Below are positions 1 through 14,300 of a stretch of DNA of 64,000 nt, piece after piece. Numbering within the stretch: position 1 is the stretch's first letter; every line of letters begins with the position of its first letter. The notes beneath the pieces were generated by a model, which searched no databases, was not told the DNA's origin, and saw only the letters and a program-made list of their open reading frames with translations. The translations under genes and the position numbers were made by a program. Source of the DNA: Gorsachius magnificus (taxonomy: Eukaryota > Chordata > Aves > Pelecaniformes > Ardeidae); the NCBI GenBank assembly GCA_034008185.1, contig CM067089.1, positions 21,092,213-21,156,212 of the forward strand, written 5' to 3'.

Positions 1-3000
1 ATCCTAGCTATGGTATCGGAATTCCAGAGAAGCTCTACAGATCCCATCCCAAAATTCTACCTACAGCATGGCTGAAGTGTGTGCCAAATTCATTTTTGGT
101 TTTGCATTGTAAATTTAGCAGCTTGATTTATGTAGTTTTGAACATCTGATTTTAAACAATTGCTTGACTTCCCTCATGTTTCAACCACTTTGGGATGCAA
201 CGAATCAGCTAGGTGGCCAAGATGTGCTAGAGTATGGAGGTTGCAAAGAGCAGGCAAAAGCACCTTGCCCCCTGCTTCAAGCTGTGCCTCATTGGACACA
301 GGAAACTCTCTCTTATCACTGGATTCTGAACATTAACCAGCAGCTTGAGCTACTAAGGAGCAGGTTGCAGCTTGTGCACTGTTCACCAGATGTACAGTTA
401 AAATCAAAACTTACTTGTTTAACACAAACACATGGCTGGAGCATGCCCTCATATTCAGGCCCATTAGCTATCTGTGTAACAGCCCTGTAACATCAGAATC
501 ACCAGCTGACTCCACAGCCAATTTTAAGGCTACCCTATAGCACTTCAGTCTTAATAGATAAACATGGTAAGCTGGTGGAAGCTGGTCAGGAGATATAGCT
601 GTTGCTATTTTTACATAGCTTCCCACCTTGTCTGTGTGCACAGCAGGCACAACGTCCTCTGATCTCATCCACTCCTCTGTGCCATATCCCAACACAGAAG
701 AACAGCAGATGCAGCTTATCACTTAACAACACACCACCAGCAATCACTAAAAGCCAAAAAGATCTCCATTGTGACTATTCTTTTCCACAAGTGAAGAGGC
801 AACTGCTTCATGGGAATCTGGAGGTGTTCAAGCTGGTATCTTCTCAGGCACCTTTATACTGGAAAGATCCTGACAATATAGAAATGTTAATCTAGAATTG
901 CCAATTCCTGATATTCAGAATAATAGGTTTTAGACTGCCTCTCAAGGAAGTTTATAATTTCAAACGCAATTGTGCTCTAACACAATTAACGCTGCTCCCA
1001 GACCACAGCTGATTCTTCTCTCCAGCCTCCTCAGATCCTGGCTGTTACCACATAAGTAATGCCCATAGGTGCATGGCCATACACCACGTAGGTCCACATA
1101 GGCATACAGTATGAGCTTCAGGAGGTATCAGTACCTTGCTGTAGCTCCTCATAGACAGCACTGAATCAAAGTTTGTTACTGCAAAGAAGAGCTGAAGGGT
1201 ACAGATGGAAATGCAGAACAAGCTGGCAAAGCCAACAAGTAGTAAATGAAAAATGTCTGTGAGGCAAGACCCCGTCCCCAAACAGCATAACAACAGCTCC
1301 ACACCCTCTCTGGTGGCTCTGAACAGCTAACAGGATACTGCCTCTGACTGCTAACCACCTCCCTTCTCTCTGTGTTAACTCCCCAACTTACCATTTGCTG
1401 TGTATTTAGCAGGACAAAAACAGGGCAGGTCCCTCTGAAGTCTCTAGAGAGCAGGGGGCTCACCGCGCTATGCCCATCCATCTGCGGTGTGGGAGGCTCT
1501 AACTGCAGGTGCCTGAGGTGCAAATCTCCTCAGTGCCGCCCCGGGGCTGACCGAGGCCATCTTTGGCCTCTCTTCAGCCTTCAGTGCTTTCTCTAAACCC
1601 TGCTTCCATGCTGCCTTGGTGCCATCGCCAGGCTGTGAAGGGCCTCCAGGCTGCCCCAGCCACACAGTCTGTGGGCTGTGAGGGGCCTCTGTTCTGCCTC
1701 GTCACCATCTTCAGGCTGCGTGGTGCTTCTGCGCCAGCTCTGTTGCTTACTCCCCAGCCATCTTCATGCATTTTCTTACTCTCACTCACGCGGTACCTAA
1801 AAATCTCTCAGTTTAAAGGTGCCTCCTGCCATCTCTCTCTGGGTTACCCACAGACTTTTTTGCCCTTTCCCATCCTCTGAGCTGCCTCACTGCCATGGCT
1901 GTGCTGGCTGCTGCCTCCAGGCTGCCTCAAGAACATGCCGTCACTCTGAGCTGCCTCAAAGCTGCTCCTGTTCCTTTTTTGTCTTCTGCCTTAAAGCATC
2001 TGCTGGACCATCAGTCATAATTCAGCTAAAAGCCCCACAGGAGAATGTCTGCAGTGTAGCCCTGGAAAATGGGATGCCCTGAGTCAGTCCCCTCACTGAG
2101 GCCTAGGGTTTGGCTGGAGCCTGGCAGACCCCCCATGAGCCCTCACAAAAGCCTTGACCCTGGCCCAGCACACCAAAAGAGCTGAGCGAGAAACGTCCCA
2201 GCAGCCTGGGCCTTGGTACTAGGCCAGCAATCAAAACTTCTGATCCAGCAACGGGGGAGAAACCTAGTTCTTTGTAACAAACTAGGTAGCTTAAGATGCC
2301 AACAGCTGGTCTGCCAGGATGTGCTGGGCACTTCCATCCTGTGTCAGCATGGCAGACGACCGTGCCAGGACGTGTTTGACCAGCCACCAGAGGTGGCAGG
2401 CCCTCGGCAGCACAGCCTCTAGGAATTGCATCGGTTTGGTGGCAGCCATTTGCATTGCCTGGCCACTAAACAAAGGCTACCGTGGGTGACTGGAGTTCTC
2501 ATCGTCTCACATGATAACCTCAGGATAGGAGAGCTCTTGATGCACTATTTAATATTCACTATTTATTATTGGCTAACGTGGTACACCATGCTGAACAAAC
2601 ATGTACATCTATCAGAAGTGTAGGTTCTAGAGGATACAGACAATATAAAGCCAGCACATAATATAGCAATTCTCCAGGGACAGCGCATCAATTTTCCCTT
2701 TTTCTTGAAAAATTACTTGCCAAAATTCAAAATTATGTTCCTGAATTAGTTCAGGTTGGATAGCTGCAATGCATTTTCCTGAAGCCCTCCTGAAACTTCT
2801 GCTTACCTGGAATATGGCAGTTTATCTGTTCAGCAGAGCTGGTCACTGTGAGTTTATCACAGCTGTGCTCTGTGAGCTGTGATGACTCTCCACCTGCTCC
2901 TGGCTGAAATTAGAGAGATTTCAAAATGGGAATATACATTTTCTACCCTCTCCCAGGCTTTCAGTAAAAATATAAATTGTCTTCTCATCCTCTTTTTTTC

Positions 3001-6000
3001 CTTTTCTTTCTTGGTCACTGTAAACAGAGAGAAGGGAAGGGGAGAGAAAAGGAATATTAAAAGAAGAAAATAAAAATCCAACACATTTTGGATTTAAGTT
3101 TTCCTTGTTACAAATGTAATCATTAAAAAACTCACTTGAAGTGCAATTTCCATTTTCATAAAATAGAAAGCTTTCAATATTAAAAAAATGTGAAAGAAAA
3201 CTTCCAACAGCTTTAATTTTATTTTTATACAGGTTTGTACAGTGTAAGAACTGAAAGACTTAGGGACAAAAACCTAACATTTCTTCTTTTGGCATGGGAA
3301 TTATAAAGGAATCTAAGGGTGATATTAATCATTATTTGTATTACCAAGGGGCCTAGAAAGCCTGCTCAAGGACAAGGTTCCCTTTGTACCAAACAGTACA
3401 AGAACAGAACAGAAAAGACGGTCTTAGGCCATACCTATGCAATCCAGCCATGCCCGTCGCAGACAGACATGAAGTAGCACTGACCCAGACTTGTACATCT
3501 ATAAAAGGCAGCAGAGGTTTGTCTAGAAATACTTACCAAAGTCCTGGAAGCATTAAATATTTCATTAGCATAGTTTTTGTGCTTGTGCTAATAAACCCTG
3601 CCTCTCAGTATTTAGGAGCAAAATATCACCTTTACATTAATTTTAATTCTTGCATATAATTTAAAATATGGCTATATTAGAAGGCTCTACTGAAACCAAA
3701 AGTAGTCTATGTCCAGATTTCACCTTTATCCTCTTTCCATTTCTGCCAATGAAAAAACTGCTCTTGCTGCCACCTTCAGATGAGCCTCCTGCTACTGCAG
3801 TTCATCAGTGACCAAACGGTCTGTATGGGCCTGATGAGGGAATGGAGAGATCAGCCATAGATCAGAACCAGGGAGTATTGGAGAAAAAAATATAAAGCAA
3901 AAAATATCTAGCAAAACATTTCATCTCGCTCTAGTGGAAGCTTCTTAGCATGTGATCCGGGTGATGCAGACTGTGTATGCAGACTAGTCTGGGACAGATA
4001 AAATACCTCCTCTCAGAACCTGTAGGGAGTTCATGCCCATGGGAAGTCAGAAAATGAAATACTTGTGGACAGATTTTAAAGGATCTTAAAGTTTTATGAG
4101 TTATAAAAGCTAGAGCTAGGCCTGAGCTATTGAGTTCAGCTCAAAACTAAAATCAAAATAGTGATTTGGCTTGGGTTATATTAGAAATTAGAACTGATGA
4201 TGGAGTTACGTTTTGAATCCAGGTACTCAGAGTACAGTGAACTCACTTGTATTAAACAACATGTTTGATAAACATGTAAGCTATATGTATCAAGGTATAA
4301 GTAAACAGTCATTCTCCAAAGCTTGCAGTGTCCTCACCACGTAAGGAAGGATTCTTACCTTCTAATACCACCTGTAAGGAATTACCAAGGTAGCAGTGAG
4401 TGATACATATCACATTGAATTCAGGGCAACAGAAATAGATCACTGAACAGATCTAGTGTGGAAAAATACTTTTTTTCCACTGTTCTAGCTTTTTAAGTCA
4501 TGCATGTTGGGAAAAGCATTTATTTTACATTTACATTACGAAGCTCATTTTGTTTCTGTGTGCTAGTGATAAAGTGCATGAGGAAGAATATGCATCTGAA
4601 CTTGAGGAATAAGTTGAGCTGTGGAGTGTTGCCATATCTTGTTTTTTACTGGGTAAAACTAATCACAATCCTGTATATATTTCTCAAAACCCTAACTTCA
4701 TAAAAACCTCAGGTACAGTTTCCAGCCCTTCTGATATGAAAATCTTTAGGACATGATACAATGCACAATAAATGTTAGAAAAAGAGAGAAAAAAATCTCT
4801 TTTTAATCTTATGGTTTTACAACAGGCAGAAAAGGGCTATTTCATTATTTTTAACCTCTAGATAAGGCCTCACTGGAGAAGAATATTGTGAGTCTGTGGA
4901 AATACTTGCTTAAATGCTAGGGAAAAAATTATTACATAATGAGTTTAGCAGTGGATATATAGAACTCATTTAAATGTGGAAGGTAATTATCTAACACATA
5001 TCCTGATTTAAAATGGTCTGTTACTGTCTCCTTTCTGAGCATGATCTTCATGGCAATTCATCTATGTCTGTTACATTCAGAGTAAGATGAGGTGACCTCA
5101 TATTTAACATCTGTAACACCCTATAACACCCTTTGCACAGCAAGTTGAAACTGAGGTAATCTGTGTAATGCTTTGTCATTTCAAATTATATTAATTTCTA
5201 TTCTAAAAGCAGAAAGTGGCAGAGAAGAATAGTGAAAAAGGGCACTTCTAAAAAAATAAGTTTTTTTTAAGATTTGCTGTGATTTAAACAGCAGAATGAA
5301 ATTACTTTAAAGAAATCCAGAAAATATTAATTTCTCTAATTTTTATAGTAAATAATTTAACCTTATTTCCACCATTATCCCGTCCTTGTTAAATAGTGTC
5401 ATATAAATGCAAGTGTCCATTATGTACTGTGTACTGAAGGATTAAAAAAAAAAGTGCGATGTATACTCCATAAACATGCGTGGAAAAAGCTGCGTGCTTA
5501 AAGCTTCTGTACAGACAGACAGAAATGGAGATCCATCCTGACACATTCTTAGGGACATGGATTATTGTACTTTTTTTCCCAATTCCTGTCACAATGGATC
5601 TGTTTTGTAACCCTGCTCCTTGGCTCCTGGGCATGCCCTCCTCCAGCACCCAGCAGCAGTAAAAGGAAGAAAGAAAGAAGAAACAAAAAATGGGACCCAC
5701 AGAACAACCCAACCCCCCAGCCCAGCAGGCGAAATATCTAACCCTTCCATGTTTACACATTTTTACTTCATTGTTTTAGATCATACATTTGTTTTCTTTA
5801 TTGTTACGCTTTGTTTACATCATAACAAAATTAGTCTATATATTCCCTTTCAAGGTAATTGAAAGATGTTGGAACCCACAACAATTGCTAATAGTAAAGT
5901 AACATTAAAATGTTAAGCACTACAAAGTGGGAAATGTCAGAATTAAGATTATCTATGCATCATCTCCCTCTTGGTCGTATGCATTAATTACACAATCACA

Positions 6001-8259
6001 GCTCATAATGTTTTTATTTCAGATGTCCCCTGCCTTAGCGCACAGAGCACGTGATGCTTAAGAATTAAGTTGGGGATTTATGAAGTACAATAACTTGTCT
6101 ATTGAATTGTTTGTCTTAACGTACACTACGGTGTGTGCAATTATTGCTGGGATGACAGCATTTAGAGACACTGTCAGAGGTTGGAAGTAAAGATAGGGTA
6201 TCTAGTAGACATTAATGTAGCAAAAGAGAATCCTTGCTCGAAAAAGTTGCCAAGCTAGACAGACAGAAGAGCCATGGGTTAGAAAATTAATAGAAATCAA
6301 TTTACTCAAGGTCCTGTATTGGCCACACAAGGAATTAATGAAGCTCTGGCAATAAATCCTGTAGCTCAAAAGTCCACTTTTTGGACACAGTGTGGTTATG
6401 CTGGAGAGTTTTTGTTCCACCTACCTTTGCCCTAGACTGCTGGATTATTCTTTGCAGGAAGAAAGCAAGAAGAGCAATTCAAACTGGTGATAATGCCCTG
6501 GAGTTAGGTCTGTGATGGATGTCACACACTGTCTCAACATAAAATGTCCCCTCAAAATTAAGAAGATACAACAGATCTGGATATCACTGCCTCTCTACCA
6601 ATGAGGCACACAGAATGCTGCTGTGGCACACGAAGCTTAATTACTTTATCAACACAATTTCAACTATATCCCAGGCCTCTCCTTTGACAAGGAAAGTGGC
6701 AACATTTTTTAAACTCGGGTTTCATTTTTACAGACAATAGCACAGCCTGGTCGCCAGGGTTACTTGGCAAGTTTTACAGCTTTTGCCATAGAGCCATGGC
6801 TCTAATGGACTCTTAGAGCAATTTAATTGTTCCCTTTGATGGATTTACATTTGCACATTTACATACACGCAGATACGAATCAACCATGGGATGAAATAGT
6901 ACCTGCATATATAGACAAGGCTGTTCTTATACGGGTATGTTAAAGGAAGGAACTTCGCAAAGCTCCTTTATTACTACAGCTGAATGACCCAGAAAGAGGA
7001 CTGCACTACACTTGGCTCATGTGAGTGGCAGGCTTCTCTCATGACACTCACACATGGCACCAACAGAGTGCACCCAGCCAGAATAGACCATCTTCAGACT
7101 CTTCCCTCCACACGTATTCGTATGTAGCAACAAGTCACATTTTGAAAGCAACACAAAAACATGCTCTTCCCAGATTCCCTAGCCTATTCTTGCAGCTACC
7201 TCCAGCAAGGAGAATGGCTGGGGTAGCAACTCATTTCAGACTCAAAGCCAAGAATCTGTTCTTGTGTGTCTTTGGCATGGCATACTGGAGCTCTGAATGT
7301 TGACAACTCACATGGGTACAGCCTGCAGCTGCATCCCGCATATTCTGATCCTCTTTCAAACTCTTAATACAATAAGGTCTCGAATACATTGTGAGCAGAA
7401 GAAAACAACCCCCCATGTTCTATTTTGGTATGTTGAGCCTAAAGTCTATTGGCTGGGAGCTGTCATCAGACATGACCATATGTTACTCAATGGTATTACA
7501 AGTAAATCCTAACTGAGTGCAAATTATAAAGATTAAAGTCACCTCAGATTTAGCTGTATTATGTTGAGGCAAATGTATTTCAAAGTCCTGTTTAAAATGC
7601 TGGCAATTCTCAGCACAGAAATTAACAGGCTGTCATTACCTTGGATTTTATGAGCTGTTTTAAATGTCTGGAGTTCCTTGTTTGGAGCCCTTAGTCACAG
7701 AATGTAAGAACAGTCCTTTGCAGCTCAGGCTGAAAAACACCAAAGACAATGTATTGTCAACAACTTTTGAAAAAATATTAAATATTGATACAACTAAGTC
7801 ACTGAAGAATCTCCTGGTATAAGCTTTTCATAAATAATGGTAAAAGACTGGATGACTGCTGTTCTAATTGTGGTTAAAATCAAAGTTCTGCATTTAAGCA
7901 ATCCACTGTCAGGATAATCCAGGACCAGTTTATAACAGGCAATGCATTACCTTTTGAAAACACTTAACTGCCAGAAAGATCTTTCACGATGATTTAAGTT
8001 TATTACTGTTTCATAAGAGGGCTGTGAAGTAGTAAAAAGCTGAACTTCATTTATTGGTGCACTTCAGATGATGCACTGCATTTTAATGAGATTAAAGGTT
8101 TAATGCAGATAAAAGATTTTTATCTGTTCAGTGTGCCTGGATTCAACACAGGGATTTCAGTGTGGTTCACAAATAGAGAGTCATCAGAGAGCTATGTTCA
8201 TCGTGATCAATAAGACCGTCTGACTTCTTTCCTTCTTTTTTATTCTGTACAAGGACAAA
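1..8259. other. Non-coding 5' flank of RBP3
   Basis: No open frame here has codon continuity, plausible splice sites or similarity to a family I recognise; the longest frames are about 100 codons and look random. The 1.5-2.0 kb part is C/T-rich with loosely repeated GGCTGTGAGGGGCCTC-like and CTGAGCTGCCTCA-like phrases, which could be a decayed minisatellite. The rest is ordinary AT-rich intergenic DNA. The last few hundred bases should include the RBP3 promoter. Confidence 0.6.
7911..8120 (+). promoter_or_regulatory. Candidate RBP3 proximal promoter with CRX/OTX-type sites
   Basis: The segment 140-350 bases before the RBP3 start codon contains TAATCC at 7915-7920, the core recognised by the photoreceptor homeodomain factors CRX and OTX2. 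Further GATTA/TTTAAT motifs lie at about 8091-8103, followed by an A/T-rich GATAAAAG stretch near 8108 that could act as a TATA-like element. RBP3 in other vertebrates is driven in photoreceptors by CRX/OTX-responsive elements. The motifs are short and occur by chance, so this is an inference from position and known biology. Confidence 0.3.
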
Positions 8260-11200
8260 ATGATCAGGACACATTTCTTCCTGTTTTCAGCACTGATCCT
8301 GTGCAGCATACCTGCCGAGGAAATCTTTCAGCCAACTCTAGTGCTGGACATGGCTAAAGTCCTTCTGAATAACTACTGCTATCCTGAAAACCTAGTGGGA
8401 ATGCAAGAAGCCATTGAACAAGCGATCAAGAGCGGGGAGATCCTGGACATCTCAGATCCAAAAATGCTGGCCAGTGTCTTGACAGCTGGAGTGCAGGGTG
8501 CTCTGAATGACCCAAGACTGGTGATTTCCTATGAGCCATCACTGCATGCAGCTCCCAAACAAGAAGCTGAGGCTTCCCCCACTCATGAACAACTCCTGAG
8601 TCTCATTGAACATGTGGTCATGTATGACAAGCTGGAGGGCAATGTTGGCTACCTAAGGATTGATTATATCATAGGACAGGAAGTTGTGCAGAAAGTTGGA
8701 GCTTTTCTGGTGGACAAGGTGTGGAAGACGCTAATAGAGACATCTGCCTTGGTGATAGATCTTCGTCACAGCACTGGGGGACAGATTTCTGGCCTCCCCT
8801 TCATCATTTCATACTTGCATGAAGCAGACAAGACCCTGCATGTTGAGACTGTATACAATCGACCCTCCAACACCACCACAGAGATATGGACACTGCCAAA
8901 GGTGTTGGGAGAGAGGTACAGCAAAGACAAGGATGTCATTGTTTTGATCAGTCACCACACCACAGGAGTGGCTGAAGATGTGGCTTACATCCTCAAGCAC
9001 ATGAACAGGGCTATCACTGTTGGGGAGAAGACAGCTGGGGGCTCACTGGACATCCAGAAGCTGCGTATTGGCCCCTCCAATTTCTATATGATGGTTCCTG
9101 TGTCACGATCTGTGAGCCCCTTGAGTGGGGGTGGACAGAGCTGGGAGGTGACTGGGGTGATGCCATGTGTGGCTACTGAGGCAGAACAAGCCTTGCAGAA
9201 ATCCCTGGACATCCTGGCAGTGCGCAGAGCAGTGCCTGGCACTCTAAGCCACCTCATAAACATTTTAAAGGACTATTACAGCTTAGTGGAGCGGGTGCCA
9301 GCACTGCTGCGGCACCTTACCACCTCTGACTTCTCTTCTGTGCAGTCAGCAGAGGACCTGGCCACCAAGCTCAATACTGAGATGCAGACCTTATCTGAAG
9401 ACCCCCGCCTGTTGGTCCGAGTCATGATGCCAGGCGAAGCTGCTGCCCCCCCTGCTGAGAAGCCAATTGCAGTGGCAGCCAACTTACCTGACAATGAGCA
9501 ACTGCTGCATGCCTTGGTGGACACTGTCTTCAAGGTTTCAGTGTTGCCAGGCAATGTTGGCTACATGCGCTTTGATGAGTTTGCAGATGCCTCTGTGCTT
9601 GCTACGCTGGGTCCTTATATTGTCCACAAAGTGTGGGAGCCCCTCCAAAGTACAGAGAACTTGATCATGGACTTACGTTACAACCCCGGGGGCCCTTCCT
9701 CCTCTGCTGTGCCTGTGCTACTCTCCTATTTCCAAGATCCTGCTGCTGGCCCTGTCCATCTCTTCACAACCTATGACAGGCGAACCAACCACACACAGGA
9801 GCACAACAGCCAGGCAGAACTGCTGGGCCAGCCCTATGGGGCTCAGCGTGGCATCTACCTGCTCACCAGCCACCACACTGCTACAGCTGCTGAGGAGTTT
9901 GCTTACCTCATGCAGTCCCTGGGCCGTGCCACGCTGATTGGTGAGATCACAGCAGGAAGCCTCGCACACACCCGTACCTTCCCTCTGCTACAGCCTGAGC
10001 AGGGAATAACCCATGGCCTAACTATCACAGTTCCTGTTATCACCTTCATTGACAACCATGGGGAAAGCTGGATGGGTGGAGGAGTTGTGCCTGATGCCAT
10101 AGTGTTGGCTGAGGATGCACTGGAGAAGGCTGAAGAGGTGCTAGCTTTCCACAAGAACATGGGAGTACTTCTGGAGGGTACCGGGCAACTCCTAGAGGCT
10201 CACTATGCCATCCCAGAAGTGGCTGGTAAGGCCAGTGCTATGCTCAGCACCAAACGGGCCCAAGGAGGTTATCGATCAGCTGTAGACTTTGAGACATTGG
10301 CCTCTCAGCTTACCAGTGACTTGCAGGAGGCCTCGGGGGACCATCGGCTTCATGTCTTCCACAGCCATGTGGAACCAACACCAGAAGAACAGCTTCCCAA
10401 CATGATTCCCAGCCCTGAGGAGCTGAGCTACATCGTTGAGGCACTCTTCAAAATTGAGGTATTGCCAGGCAACCTGGGCTACCTTCGCTTTGATATGATG
10501 GCTGAGGCAGAAACAGTGAAGGCCATTGGGCCCCAGCTGGTGCAGATGGTATGGAACAAGCTGGTGGATACGGATGCCATGATTATTGACATGAGGTACA
10601 ACACAGGTGGCTACTCTACTGCCATCCCAATATTTTGTTCCTATTTCTTTGAGCCTGAGCCTCGGCAACACCTCTACACTGTCTTCGATCGTAGTACCTC
10701 CCGCAGCACAGAGGTGTGGACTGTCCCCCAAGTGACTGGCAAGAGATATGGCTCCCTCAAGGACATCTACATCCTAACAAGCCATATGAGTGGCTCAGCA
10801 GCTGAAGCTTTCACTCGCTCTATGAAGGATCTACACCGGGCCACAGTTATTGGTGAGCCCACAGTAGGTGGTTCCCTCTCAGTGGGCATTTACCGTGTTG
10901 GTAACAGTTCCCTGTATGCCTCCATCCCCAGCCAAGTGGTACTCAGCCCAGTCACTGGCAAAGTATGGAGTGTGTCTGGGGTGGAGCCGCACATCACCAT
11001 CCAGGCCAGTGAAGCCATGGCTGCAGCTCAGCACATTGCCAACCTGCGTGCCCAGGTGCCACAGACACTGCAAACTGTAGGCAAGCTTGTGGCAGATAAT
11101 TATGCCTTTGTGGACATTGGGACTGTTATAGCATCCAACCTCACCAAGAACATCAACAAAGACAGTTATAAAAGGATTAATACAGAAGAGGAGCTGGCCA

Positions 11201-11307
11201 GGAAGGTGACTGCAAACTTGCAAGCTCTTTCTGATGATGAGCACCTGAAATTACTCTACATCCCTGAACATGCCAAGGAGAGCATCCCAGGGATCATGTC
11301 ACAACAG
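8260..11307 (+). CDS. RBP3: RBP3 coding exon 1 (signal peptide, repeats 1-3, start of repeat 4)
   Basis: This 3048-nt exon encodes residues 1-1016 without interruption. The ATG at 8260 is the only Met directly before the hydrophobic signal segment. The donor is ACAACAG|GTAGAG (GT at 11308), phase 0. Reading through the donor would add only nine codons before a TGA. Module landmarks are: repeat 1 [10 protein letters not shown] at 231-240 and VGEKTAGG at 254-261; repeat 2 [10 protein letters not shown] at 537-546; repeat 3 [10 protein letters not shown] at 841-850 and IGEPTVGG at 864-871. A single giant first exon followed by small exons is the usual RBP3 architecture in vertebrates. Confidence 0.97.
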
Positions 11308-14300
11308 GTAGAGTTCTTTTGTACCCAGCTATACTGATGCCAGCTAGCGTGGGAGCACTGAGTCAGATATCCTACCTTTTTTCTAGCCCATATCATAAAC
11401 CCACGAGGATTTATTTGTACTCAGAAGAGAAGCCGGTACCTGAGTGGGTTTTGGAGCCTCAGCTCTCTCTGACACTCAGGGAAATCAGGGTAGTATTTTG
11501 TGGTAGTAGAAGATAGTTCTGGATACATGCATTTTGGGAACAACCTCCAGGCTGTGAATCTCTTTCAGTTGCCATCTGCCACAAACAAATACACAGGGCT
11601 TCATAGTTAGAGGGAAGATATCTCATTGCCTCTGTGATCCCCTCTCTTTCAGTGCTGCGGCTTTTCAAGCTGTAATAATTAATGCAGAAACCCACTGGTT
11701 ACAAACCAAGCTTGTAATTCAAGAAAAATTTGGTTGGACCAGAGTAAATGCATAATCCTGCAAAACATGCAGCCACATAGTCTTTTATGGATTTTTCTAT
11801 ATAAAATTGCTGTACCTGACTTCTATTACATCAGAATAACAAGCAGCTCCTTTGGTAGTGACAGTGGAAAGTTGTTCTGATTGTGTCTCATGCTTAGTAT
11901 CAGTTAGTTTCCCAGTGACCTAGAAATATTTTGGAAGAAGTATCTGGGTGGAAATTAGGTGTTCCCAGGGAGAAATTGATTTTTAATAATCTACTTTTGC
12001 CCTTGCTGTGTGGTTTGCATAACAGTCTGTGCTTTGTTCTGAGCCTGGCTATTTATACACTGATCTGCCTTGGCAATCTTTCTTGTTCATTGTTTTGCTG
12101 GAGGGAGCTCCCAGGAGCACTTGTTAAAATTCCATCTTCAAATTAAAGGGAGGGTTATGATAACCTGATCCCTTTCTTGTATGGAGGTAGCTCCTTTCTG
12201 GCTACTGCTCTAGCATGGCTATCAGAGACATCTTTTCTCCAGGGACTCATAAAATTACTTTTTGAAGGGAATGCATTTGCCTTTGCAATGAACCAGAGTA
12301 TACCAAGTGTCAAGTAACTATAAAATGTTTCCTGGGGGAGGAAATCTGTGGGCTTCCACCCTCTGAAGTTTTTGGCATGCATGATTTAAAGTGGGCATGA
12401 CCTTTGTGGTATTATCTCAAACACTAAGGTCAAGGACAAAGTCTAAGCATTGCCAGGGGAGGGCATTATTTTCAAGTTTTCTAACCAAGAGATGCTGGCC
12501 CCATTCTTGCCTTTAAGCTTAAATGGAAATAATTAATTAAATTATTTTTCTATTACATCACTCTCTTTCCCTCCTACATTTGTTGGGTGTAGAAAACTTC
12601 ACTCTAAAGATGTTTTTGACAGAACTCCCTGCTAAATTATTAGCAACATACCAGTAGTGATACCTCATAATTTCTCCTCATTCTACGAAGTGGGCCCATC
12701 TTGCAAATTAATCCATTTTCACCAAAGGCTATTAATGGATATTGTTGGCTATTTTTACTTGTTCAAACCTTACTTACTTTATTCAGACCTTGAATATTGA
12801 GAGCAGGATGTCCAGGACAAGTATCTTACTTGTCACATGATGTGAAATTCTGATCCTGATAGAGCTAGTGAGGAAATGCCATTAAACTAATTAATGCCTC
12901 TGTTTACTTCCGTTCTTTGTCAAGCAAAATGATTGGAAGAGGTCATGGATACATCCATAAGAAGGAAATCACATCAGTGTGGATGAAAATCAGGATAAAT
13001 ATGAGATTTCTTTAAGGGGAAATAATGTATAAATAGTAGAGAAGCACAGGTCTCTTGTGAGGCTGAAATAGTTTCCAAAGACATATGCATTTCCTCATAG
13101 CGCTTGAGGAAATTGGGAGGCAGAGAAACAAGACAGTGGTATTAAGACATTTTAAGGTGAAAGAGGGTGAGTGAACGAAGACACTGAAGTCACTGAAGTA
13201 AAGGCTTTTCCTTGTGATAGAGGTGAAAGAAAATTCACCTATTCCAGAGAGCATTATGCAGCAAGAGTACTTTCATTTCCTGTCTTGCTTTTGCAGAGCC
13301 AAGAGGGATGCTTTCTGTGGAACATTTCAGGAATACCCCATACCAATACCCCAGAGAGCAAATGCCTTAACATTACAGTGAAGCTTATATGGTGTCACTA
13401 ATTGCATTTGTAATTTTTTTTTTACTGTCTGTAACATGGATATAGTGGCTCTTCTAATCTGTATCACACTTATTCCTCAAAAACCTAAGACCTAGCTTTT
13501 CTCTTGTGCTACCTACCTTCTAAGCCACCCTTTCCCTTGACAGTGGGATTTTCTTGATAATGACCTTGACAGTGAAGCAGATCCAACAAAATTAAATGAA
13601 AGTGATGATGAATAACTGCAAGAAGGATGGGATGGGACATAGGAGACAGACAAGTGAAATGCATGTAGACCTTTGCATCTGCCACACTAGAATAGCTGCT
13701 GAAGCATAATACAGGGTAGTGAATATGTCTCCTCTATGACAGCAGCAAGGTCAATGCTAGCCAGAGTTGTCTGCTGCATAAATGCCACTTTCCAAAGTCA
13801 GACTTCCCAGAGGCAAATGTTGTATATATTGCTTGTGATTCAGAAAATAGCATTTTGCTTATAAGGCAGAGCTCTCTAAACTTGCTGATGCGCAGTTCAA
13901 TAATCCCTACTTCTTATTTTTCTGTCTGCCTCTTTGTCCCTCCAGTCATACCTTCCTTTCCGTACTGAAACATTTGTGTTCTTGAATATCTGAGTATTGT
14001 AGACTACCTATGGAAGAACTGCTGCCTGATTTTGGCAAATGTGTTACGTCAATTTTAAGTGACTAGAGTCTCCCTGAGTGGCTCTTTAGGCCCCTTGATA
14101 ATGCCCAAATACTTTTAATGCAGTCTTCACACCTACAAGAATTTTTCTATTCATGTTTTAGATAAGCAGCTGAAAATGATGATCAAAGTAAAAGACAAAA
14201 AGGAATCCTTTAAAAAGAGAAATTATTTCTGCATTTGAAGTCATCCTTTTCCCAGATAAATAATGTATATGTCTAGCAGAGTATTGTACTTGCTGAAGGA

